Origin: Brachyhypopomus gauderio
Lineage: Eukaryota > Chordata > Actinopteri > Gymnotiformes > Hypopomidae
DNA: 64,000 bases
Assembly: GCF_052324685.1 (NCBI RefSeq)
Contig: NC_135221.1
Coordinates: 4,962,629-5,026,628 of the forward strand
Direction of reading: 5' to 3'
Shown here: one piece after another, positions 55,901-64,000 of the stretch
Numbering within the stretch: position 1 is the stretch's first letter
Layout: each line of letters begins with the position of its first letter
Made by a program: the position numbers and the translations under genes
The notes under the pieces: model-generated
Databases searched by the model: none
Seen by the model: only the letters and a program-made list of their open reading frames with translations
Told to the model about the DNA's origin: nothing

Positions 55901-58900
55901 CTCCCAGGAACGGTTTGATAATTATTAGACAGATTGTTCGAACGCCCCGTGATTCCTCTGCGCGATTACTACCAGAGATGATATTAATAACAAGTATGTA
56001 AGAAAGTAATGCAGCATCTTACATCACCAGAGAAGTTGAAGTCTAAATGTACAGGGTATTTACAACAAAGCCAAACTCTTACATCCAAACATTTTACAGC
56101 CAAACATCAACGTTCCATATACGAGAAGAAATAGCTAGCAAACACTCTTATACCCTTATACCAGGAATGTAACCAACAATTCTACATTAATACTTGCATC
56201 AAAGGTGACAAAACATTTATATATCATTCACCAGTTTCCATTATTTTTAGTGTTAAAAAACAAAACACACACACACACACTCTCTCTCTCTATCTCTCTC
56301 TCTCAGAAACTATACAACATTATAAACTGTGAAGCAACTATTTATTTGCCATCGTTTAGCCTGCATTTTTATCAGTTAATGTTAGTTTGTCTGCCCTGAA
56401 ATTGGCTAACAACAAACAAGCGAGCACAGGAGATGTAACTTTAGAGGCTAAAAGAAAAAACCACAATTAAAGCAGCATTCTGTCACGAGCTTCTTGTAGC
56501 TCGTAAAACCGTTCTAAGAATGCGCGTCATTAACCGAAGATAAGCTCCGCCCACTGGGTCGTTTTGAATAGCGTTGGTCTAAACTCAGGCGTACTCAACT
56601 AAATTTGTCCGCGGTCCAATTTTTGGCAGATACCTGTGCCCTGAGGTCCGGTGCGGCGGGGGGTGGCGAACTTAAGTTGTTGAGCGGGGGGGGGGGGGGT
56701 GGGGGGGGGGGGGTTACGGTGCGCGAACGGTGGAGGTGTTTATACTTTTCGCGGAGCGTCACTGCAGTGTTCTCCGAAACGATAGGCATTTTGTCCGATA
56801 CGATATGTGGTAGAAACACCCCTCAGAACAGGGGAATGAACATTTACCTGACCAATTTTAATGTTGCTATATGTTTCAGGTTTGAAAAGTGCTGGAATTT
56901 AGGTTAAAGTACTTTAAAAATGCTTGAAATTGTAACTACTTGGTTTCACAACAAATAGCTGTCTGACTGAATAGTTCTCTTGTATTAGGTTTAACAAATA
57001 GGCCTACGAGCCTCTTGTAATTCCAGGACGAAACATGAGAGAGAACGTGAAGACGTGAAGATTGGGCGTTTTTTAAATAAACAACCATTAAATAATGTGA
57101 TAGAAAAAAGCGAATTATTTCGAGTATATGTATAAATATTTAACTTAATTATGTTTAACATGCTGGGAAATATTGAAATGGACCTTGAAAGTGACGTACA
57201 AGTGCTTTTAATTCCACCTTATAAAGGTGTATGAACCCTGAAAACGTGACTTTGTTCATTGCGCTGAAGCGCGGCGCAAAGTTACAAAATTCGAGAGATG
57301 CACGACCTCTCAGAACCGACAGCGCGCGAGACACTCGCGCACACGTGGAGCCACAAGCGATTACGTCATTTTCGCCGCGCGGACCCCTCGCGCCGCTCGC
57401 GAAAGCGTCAACCAGGCAGGCTTGTTGTAGAGCGGGGGTGGCGAACGTAAGTTGTTGAGCGGGGGTGGCAAACGTAACACTCGTGACGGAGTGTTTTTTT
57501 CAATAGCCCTGAAATAAATGCTACGGTTTTTGTTTTGGTCCGTATCCAGTTAATCAGGAATGAGATTGGGTCCCGGACAGGACTGCGTTCGGGTCCGGAT
57601 CCGGACCGCGGTCCGCCAGTTGAGTACCCCTGGTCTAAACCAATTAGGTTCGTTCTGCCTCCAAGGCGGAGTAGTTTTGAGTTGCGATCTTGCACACGAG
57701 CGTGTGCTCGGCTCACTAATCGTTTAGGACCAACCGTCTGTGGTGATATTGCGACCCGAGTTAATGGTCTGTGAGTTCTGGCTAGAGAGGCTGAACTACG
57801 AGCTTATTCTGTGAATTCACTTCTGTCCGTCATGCTCTTCTCGTGACTAAAATGACATTCTACAGAACATAAGACTATAGACCCCCCCATACTCAAATAG
57901 CGGCCCACGGGCCACATCCGCTATCCGCTCTTATTTTGAAATCGCGCACCGCGATCTCAAGACGATGCCGGGGATTGCCTTTATGGCAACAACAAACAGG
58001 TAGCAGACGGCCAAATGCGTTCACCCCCCCCCCCCCCCCCCCCCATCCCGTCGACAGTTTACGTTCGACCCGCCCCCTCCCCCTGTAACCGGCCCCTTCA
58101 GTGACTGAAAATATAAAATGTGGCCCGTCATAATCTCTATTTGAGTACCCCTGCTATAGACTGTTGAATAATTTCATTCTAACAAAATGTCATGAAATGT
58201 CAAGTAGCCTTTTACGTGTTGAAATGTATAAATCTGTATCTTTTGTTTTTATTTTCATTCTGTTATTTTTTCCTTTTAGTTTAAAGAATCCATGATAAAA
58301 CGCACGTTAAAATGTTTGGTTGTAGACTGATTACTCGGCACATGTAATCTTTCGTTGTTGCACGTGCATTTAAACAAATTACTTAACGAGTTTCATAGTT
58401 TGATTAAAAACTTAGTAAAATGCTATAATGTAGTAATATTATCACATGGAACTGACTCTCATTTAGGAGAGAGCATGTTTTAAAACATGCCAGTTATTTT
58501 GTTTAAGTTGATAAAGAAATATTTTTTTTGCCTTTAGCTTTTCTCTAAATGGCCAGTGAAACTGTAAAATTGCACAGTGAATATGTGCTGCTGTGAAATC
58601 TGTAACATATTGAAAATATCTGGAGGTTACATACAGGTTACATATTAAGACTATCGGCATAGCAACCATGCATGGCTCTGCCTCCCAATTAGACCCCAGT
58701 GTGCTGATACTCATTTCTTAGAAATTGCAAATGGGGTTCAGCAAGGATCTATACTTGGGCTTTTGTATTTTAATGAGGATATGAAATGTGTTAAGAAAAA
58801 ATAGAATGCATCTTTATACTGATGACACAGTAATTAATTTCTGTAAATCTATGCAGCCCCTTCATGGGAAGGTTGGTGGAAAGACTTTAACTTGATGCAG

Positions 58901-60025
58901 AAATCCACTTCTCAGGGTTGTCAGGCTGCTGTTTAATGGAGAGAAGAAAAAATACCTGCTATTTAGATTGAACTTTCAAAAGTGCTGAGCATATGTGTGC
59001 ATGATAATGAAGACAGCTGAAGGTGCATTTGGGACCTTCTAGGAATGTTATAGCATTAGGACTGGTAGGACGTTGCCGTTTTAAAAACACAAACAAGAGA
59101 TTGTCCAAACTCCGAGTAACTTTCTTCATAATTTTTCTTTGAAGATTTATTTTTTGCATTACAGTAAAAAGGCCTACGTTTTGCCACGAGCCCTTCTCTG
59201 TCTGTATCAGGTGAGCTACAGGAAGACCAAGACTACTATACTATTACTTGTTACAGGTGGCACGTTTTAGATCTTTTTAAAATGAAGCATATTTGTATGT
59301 GTGTGTTTATTTCTTTCAACCAAGATAAGATCTGTTTAATTCCACTGTGTTTCTTGAGCTTTCCTACATAATAAGGTTGTGTTGGAATTAAGGTTGAGCT
59401 TTAGAATTTTTGTTCGTCTAATGAAATTTGCTCCGTGCTGTCTTTGCCCTTTCATGTGCCTTTAGCAAAATGTAGTTACACCTTTCCTCATTGCTTTTTG
59501 ATATGTTTTCGGGCTCTTACCTTGGGGAGGTTTGTGTAGGAATTAAACATCTTGTTTTCAAATGTGCCACAGACATTTGTTTTCCTGTGTTACGAAGCAC
59601 ACTCCTCTCTTTGATGTCATGTCCTCATAGGTGGTTTAAAACAGTGGGCTTGGTAAAAACCAGCTATTTGAAGCATCTCTTCTGCCATGTCTAACTCATT
59701 AGGCAAACACGGTCTCTGGAGGATTCTGGGAAATGCTAGCAACAGGGTCTATTTACTTTTTCACCCTTGAGTGATTGTATTCAAATTCTTCTCTCTTTTC
59801 CTCCCTCTCTCTCTCTCTCTCTCTCCCTCTCATTCTCCTCAATGTTTCCTTCCGCTGTATCAGGCTCAGACCTGCAGGTTTGCCAGCCCAAGGGTCTCAC
59901 CTGCTGCTCACGGAAAATGGAGGAACGCTACCTTCTCAGCGCAAAACAAAACATGGAGTCCAGTCTGCAGGCCAGCAGCGCTCAGCTCAAACTTCTCATC
60001 ATCCAGAACGCTGCCCTCTTCCAAG
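48120..60025 (+). CDS. gpc3: glypican-3, exons 1 and 2 only (gene runs past the window end)
   Basis: Exon 1 coding is 48120-48276 and exon 2 is 59864-60025, joined in frame by an 11.6-kb intron; exon 3 onward is not in the window. Exon 1 encodes a signal peptide ([20 protein letters not shown]) and the first glypican cysteine region ([20 protein letters not shown]). Exon 2 starts [20 protein letters not shown] and ends [10 protein letters not shown], close to human GPC3 [18 protein letters not shown]. Glypican-3 is a GPI-anchored heparan-sulfate proteoglycan that modulates Hedgehog, Wnt and BMP signalling. The in-frame upstream sequence begins only with TTG, so the ATG at 48120 is kept. The exon 2 acceptor follows a (CT)n tract at 59803-59830. 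Confidence 0.95.
52889..52924. repeat. (GT)n microsatellite
   Basis: About 18 GT units in gpc3 intron 1. Confidence 0.95.
53911..53944. repeat. (CA)n microsatellite
   Basis: About 16 CA units with one CG interruption, in gpc3 intron 1. Confidence 0.93.
54752..54791. repeat. (C)n followed by (CAC)n repeat
   Basis: A run of 15 C then CAC trinucleotides. The poly-Pro/poly-His frames here are artefacts. Confidence 0.92.
56264..56304. repeat. (CA)n(CT)n microsatellite
   Basis: CA units pass into CT units, with one TA interruption. Confidence 0.93.
56585..57632. mobile_element. hAT-type non-autonomous element 1 (about 1.05 kb)
   Basis: An 8-bp duplication GTCTAAAC flanks it at 56577-56584 and 57633-57640. 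The left end reads CAGGCGTACTCAACT then GTCCGCGGTCC; the right end is its inverse, GGACCGCGGTCC then AGTTGAGTACCCCTG. Eight-bp duplications and CAGGGGT-like ends are hAT hallmarks. No transposase is encoded. Just inside each end is a direct repeat GGGTGGCGAACNTAAGTTGT followed by TGAGCGGGGG. A long G-run lies at 56685-56713. Confidence 0.88.
57883..58153. mobile_element. hAT-type MITE 2 (271 bp) with related ends
   Basis: An 8-bp duplication CTATAGAC flanks it at 57875-57882 and 58154-58161. The inverted ends are CATACTCAAATAGCGGCCCA and ATTTGAGTACCCCTG, and GGGCCACAT mirrors ATGTGGCCC just inside. The ends share the TACTCAA core with element 1. A C-run of about 22 lies at 58022-58043. It has no coding capacity. 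Confidence 0.88.
58700..58970 (+). pseudogene. decayed LINE reverse-transcriptase fragment
   Basis: Plus-strand translation in shifting frames gives [14 protein letters not shown], then [16 protein letters not shown] and [12 protein letters not shown]. These correspond to reverse-transcriptase GVPQGSxLGPLLF, the YADD catalytic box (here YTDD) and the LNxxKTKxLLF motif. Stops interrupt it, and both ends of the element are missing. Confidence 0.8.
59803..59830 (+). repeat. (CT)n tract before gpc3 exon 2
   Basis: A CT microsatellite ends about 33 bases before the exon 2 acceptor and may act as an extended pyrimidine tract. Confidence 0.9.
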
Positions 60026-60349
60026 GTCAGTTCCCCCGTCTCCACCACCGGGGAGCACCACTTAGGTCCAGCCAAGTACAGGTCAACAGCGATAAGGAGC
60101 TAAATCAGAAATAAACGTAGCAGTGGTAAACGGATCCGTCTGACTACTCACTTAAGCAAATGATATTGTCCAGCTCCAGTGGGTCGACCCGGCTCATTTG
60201 TTTTACGTTAACCACGTTACGGGCAGGGCTGGTTCCAGGTTTACTTTGGATAGTGGGTTCAATACTAATCACTCGAGCTCCAGGCCTGACAAAACTTCCA
60301 AAGCAGGTTGCAGAATCCCGAAGACATCCTGCTTTTGTCTCGTCTTGTT

Positions 60350-60353
<4 letters not shown>

Positions 60354-60416
<63 letters not shown>

Positions 60417-60418
60417 CC
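60354..60418. repeat. (CT)n microsatellite in gpc3 intron 2
   Basis: About 65 bases of CT with three short interruptions (CATC, CTTC). Confidence 0.95.
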
Positions 60419-60537
60419 CCGGCTGCGTCCCGTGAGGGCTAGAATGCGAGCCTTGTTTGCAATCTCCAGCGCTCCTCTTCCCCAACGCATCTAATCCTTT
60501 TGTACTTTTTACTGCTGCCACAGATCAAAGGGCTCCC

Positions 60538-61210
60538 CCTCTCCACTCCAGTACCTCCCTCCCCTCTCCTCCCCCCTCCCCCCTCTCCTCCCTCCCTCCC
60601 CCTCTCCACTCCAGTACCTACCTCCCTCCCCTCTCCTCCCTCCCTCCCCCTCTCCTCCCTCCCTCCCCCTCTCCCCCCTCCCCCTCTCCACTCCAGTACC
60701 TCCCTCCCCTCTCCTCCCCCCTCCCCCTCTCCTCCCTCCCTCCCCTCTCCTCCCCCCTCCTCCCCTCTCCACTCCAGTACCTCCCTCCCCTCTCCTCCCC
60801 CCCTCCCCCTCTCCTCCCCCCCTCCCCCTGCTCCCCCCCTCCCCCTCTCCACTCCAGTACCTCCCTCCCCCTCTCCTCCCTCCCTCCCCCCTCTCCTCCC
60901 TCCCTCCCCCTCTCCCCCCTCCCCCTCTCCACTCCAGTACCTCCCTCCCCCTCTCCTCCCCCCTCCCCCTCTCCACTCCAGTACCTCCCTCCCCCTCTCC
61001 TCCCCCCCTCCCCCTCTCCCCCCTCCCCCTCTCCTCCCCCCCTCCCCCTCTCCTCCCTCCCTCCCCCTCTCCTCCCTCCCCCTCTCCACTCCAGTACCTC
61101 CCTCCCCCTCTCCTCCCCTCTCCTCCCCCCTCCCCCTCTCCACTCCAGTACCTCCCTCCCCTCTTCCATCCTCCTCCTGGAACCCCTCCTCCCCCTCTCC
61201 TCCCCTCCAC
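60538..61210. repeat. 670-bp polypyrimidine minisatellite
   Basis: The plus strand is almost entirely C and T. Nine copies of a marker ACTCCAGTACCT (near 60543, 60608, 60690, 60769, 60851, 60929, 60974, 61088, 61141) are separated by variable numbers of CCCTCTCCTCC-type blocks. The marker supplies nearly all the purines. Long Pro/Ser/Leu frames and the Gly/Glu/Arg frames opposite are repeat artefacts. The tract could adopt triplex (H-DNA) or G-quadruplex/i-motif structure. Confidence 0.95.
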
Positions 61211-61329
61211 GAATCGGCGGGGCTTTCTCACACCTCTGCGAAACGGCGCCGAAGGTTCGCTCCTTTGAAGTCAACTTTGTCAAACGTATCGCAGAAGTTA
61301 AGGAGGCTCTGTCGTTGGGGTAGGGTGGG

Positions 61330-64000
61330 GGGGAAGGAGCTTTTGGGGGGGGGGGGGTGTGCAGGACTGGGGGGGTTTGGTTATAAACGTCACTGTGGTG
61401 ACAGTGACTCATACACACGCTCCTCTTCCTTCGACGGCTCAGTTTAGTAACGCCGTGTCCTGCCTTGTTGACGCCAGGAGCTCACGGGCACGGCGCCTGC
61501 TCCACAATCCCGCCTGACTGATCAGTGTGCAAAGACGGGCACGAGGACGTCCTTTCTTCTCGTAATTATCGCAGACAGCTTTAAACCTGCTGAATAGTTA
61601 CCCTCGCTTTGTTCACAGCACACGCCCCGAGCGTGATTCCCTTCAGCGTTTACAAGCTAGAATTCATATCCACTTCATTATCGACCGCAAGTGCTGATAA
61701 CAGCTTTTGATGGCTGGCGCGTCTGTGGTGCCCGCGAGTGAGGTTTGCGACCGCAACTGGCCGAGTTCATTTGAAACACGTCGGAACGGGACGGTGCGCT
61801 GAGTGCACACGGAAGGTCAGCAAACACTCTTTAGGGCACAGGATTTAGTACCCTAGTTTTCTGGGCTTTATTTTCTTGGGCTTATTTAGGACGTAGTGTC
61901 TGGGTTCAATAAGGAGGAAGGCTGTGACCAGCCAAATAAACCTGCTGACCTGCTCTCGCCATTTGCTCCATGAAGGTTTAATTAACTGTTTCAATTACTT
62001 TTATGGGTTTAATTAGATTCCATAAAAAATGTTGTTCTGAGTAATGTTATATTTTTATAAGCTGTTTACACTGTATATAACCCACATCATGGTGCAAACT
62101 CCTAAAAGCCAGTGTCAAAAAGTCAGCAAGTCAGAGATCTGCAGACAGTTTTTATGTGAATCACTGAAAACATATTTACTGGGCTGCCACTGTTTGGGCT
62201 TAATTGATCATCTCTGCAACGCTACAGCGCTGTTGTAAAGACCGTAATCCAACAGTAATCCAAATCAGCATTATTTTCTCAGAACCCAAACGCCATTCAG
62301 GTTGACAGACAGCTTAATTCCCCTGGTTGGCACAGAGAACATGGAGGTGCTGCTCTGGTCTCTCTCACTGCTTAGGGACATGGATCCGTGCCCAATTCAC
62401 ACCCTCTCTTTTTCATTAAAAAAACAAATTAGCATGTAATCCCCATATCAGAGACAGTAATATAAAAGGATTGGAGATTTTTTTCAATTTTCACACTCTC
62501 TAAATCCACTCCCAAAAGAGTTTGTATCAGTAGGGTATGTGTGTGTTTGTGTGTGGGCATGGAGTGCATGCATGCGTGTGTTTGTGTGTGTGTGTGTGTG
62601 TGTGTATGCACGTGTGTACTTGTAGGAAAAAAAAGTAAGAGAGAAAGAGAGAGAGAGAGAGAGGCACACATTTGAAGAACTGATTGAATACACAAATGGG
62701 CAATGTCTTAATATAAACATAAACAAAGCTGAAAGAAAAAAACAAGCACGAATACGTTCTACTGCAGCTACGGGGCTGGCAAATCTTTTTGTGACCTTGT
62801 CATATTGAGAACACTTCAGATGATGAGAGAAACATAAAGACTTTTGCACTATTGGAAGAGCAGCAGAGTCCTGTGTGTATTAACATGCAGCCATGCCAAG
62901 TGTGTGTCCTTCACAGCAGGACATGAACACTAGACCAACATTCCCAACATTTGGAAAGTTATATTCAAATGATACCAAATGACCCGTGTGCTCAGTTAGG
63001 CTGTTGAAGACCATCATCTGGGTGTTTACTGAAATGTTGAAAAGCCAGCACGAACCCGATGAGCTCACATATAGCTTGGAGCAGTTACACTGGCGCATCA
63101 GTTAAACGCAGACAGACTGCATAAATATTTAGAAACACCTGGCTTTTAATTCTACTGAAATTACGATCCCTAAATCTGTTGGTGAGTCATTTGCACAGCG
63201 CTGTCAGTGTAACTCCCTTTTGAAGCCGGGTGATCAATTAGCATTTCTCTTTGGTGGACTGCCAGTTTTTTTTTCTTGGCAGAATAACACCTGGTATATA
63301 TAAAATGGTTAAAGCCTCCTTTATGTGTCCTTAGTGATTGGGATCTGAGCAGTCTGCTTAGAGGTGAATACTCATAAAACAGGCACGAGTTTGCATGGAT
63401 CGCATTTGAACTTTGACTTCTGTCTGTCGGTCTCCTGTGACAACAAGAAACAGAGATGAGCAGACACTGAGATGGAAGCTACTTGAGGAAGCTGTACAGC
63501 GTCAGGCTGTGTAGGACCTCGTAGCTGCAACTGTCTATAAGCACGAAGCAAAGCAGAGACTTAGTAATCACGCGTGATCCCTCCGTACGCCAATGGCTGT
63601 ATTTATGATCCGAACCGTGACCCTGCCCCGGATCCTGGACAAACACTCGCTGTGTGTCCATCTCTCCTCGCACGATCATTAGTGCATGACTCAGCTCCGA
63701 CTTTATTTTTCTCCTTTCCAGGTGCACTCCTATATAATACTGCCTGCCTCGCTCGCTCGTCGAGTAATTTAGCTCTCTGTCGAACTTTTGCCATAACCCA
63801 ATAACAGCCTGGATGACGGAGAGCCATGCGGACTTGTTTACTCCCTGCCCGGGGCGAGCTGACTAACTTAATGACGAGCCCTTCGCGGATCGTGCGCCAG
63901 ACGAGCGCGAATAAACTGCCCATTGTAGCGACTTTTTCAATCAGCTCTAATTAGTCTCCCCGAGTGGATCGTTTGATGGTTATCTTTGTGGCTGCGCTGT
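61330..64000 (+). other. gpc3 intron 2, window-internal part
   Basis: G-runs lie at 61330-61375. A (TG)n is at 62581-62604 and a (GA)n at 62637-62662. No exon matching glypican-3 exon 3 is present to base 64000, and I see no other gene. Confidence 0.55.

Larger units (their letters stand above)
48277..59863 (+). other. gpc3 intron 1 (11.6 kb)
   Basis: I find no second gene inside it on either strand. It contains microsatellites (52889, 53911, 54752, 56264), two hAT-type elements (56585 and 57883), a LINE fragment (58700) and a C-run near 50107. Much of the remainder is unremarkable and may hide enhancers I cannot see. Confidence 0.7.

Noticed and set aside
56605-56907. 100-aa ORF with poly-Gly
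   Set aside because: Falls inside hAT element 1 across its G-run.
60439-61447. Long overlapping ORFs of 234-315 aa rich in Pro/Ser/Leu or Gly/Glu/Arg
   Set aside because: All frames on both strands stay open because the DNA is a low-complexity polypyrimidine minisatellite; no domain or codon bias.
61330-64000. gpc3 exon 3
   Set aside because: Looked for the glypican continuation beginning with a codon-split Glu (EAFEIVVRHA-like); nothing fitting is present before the window end.

Overview
The window is vertebrate nuclear DNA, almost certainly from a ray-finned (teleost) fish. It has multi-exon genes with GT-AG introns, CpG-rich promoters, AATAAA signals, many TA/TG/CT microsatellites, decayed Tc1/mariner and hAT transposons and a decayed LINE fragment. 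The gene order mospd1 - fam122b(pabir2) - [miR-15/16 pair] - hprt1 - phf6 - cab39l1 - ccdc160 - [miR-17~92-type cluster] - gpc3 matches the human Xq26 block MOSPD1 - FAM122B/C - MIR424/503 - HPRT1 - PHF6 - CCDC160 - MIR106A~363 - GPC3. I read the species only to the level of teleost.

Layout. Bases 1-3000: mospd1 (+), five coding exons. 3250-7975: three different decayed Tc1/mariner elements back to back, bounded by TA/TG microsatellites; one carries a 20-copy, 35-bp minisatellite grown from its own transposase gene. 8078-14540: fam122b (-), ten coding exons, long 3' UTR and CpG promoter. 16750-18600: a CpG promoter with a splice donor, a small downstream exon, and two miR-15/16-family hairpins (+). 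18800-24560: hprt1 (-), nine exons encoding 218 aa. 25500-30330: phf6 (-), nine coding exons plus an upstream non-coding exon, with one GC-AG intron. 32600-40700: cab39l1 (+), an MO25 scaffold protein of 343 aa. 40717-42039: ccdc160 (-), an intronless coiled-coil gene ending tail to tail with cab39l1. 44200-46960: a putative host transcript (+) with four miRNA hairpins (mir-18, mir-20b/17, mir-19, mir-363). 47900-end: gpc3 (+), exons 1 and 2 only; the rest lies beyond the window. The gpc3 introns hold two hAT-type elements, a LINE reverse-transcriptase fragment, many microsatellites and a 670-bp polypyrimidine minisatellite.

The protein genes do not form one pathway. They comprise an ER MSP-domain membrane protein, a PP2A-B55 inhibitor, a purine-salvage enzyme, a chromatin/nucleolar zinc-finger protein, an LKB1-complex scaffold, a coiled-coil protein of unknown role and a heparan-sulfate proteoglycan. 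The most interesting content is regulatory. Both mammalian X-linked growth-control miRNA clusters have counterparts here in the same positions and orientations relative to the neighbouring genes, each with a recognisable candidate promoter and splice signals. Exon coordinates were read by hand from splice sites and from remembered human proteins. Transcript starts, ends and host transcripts are inferences.
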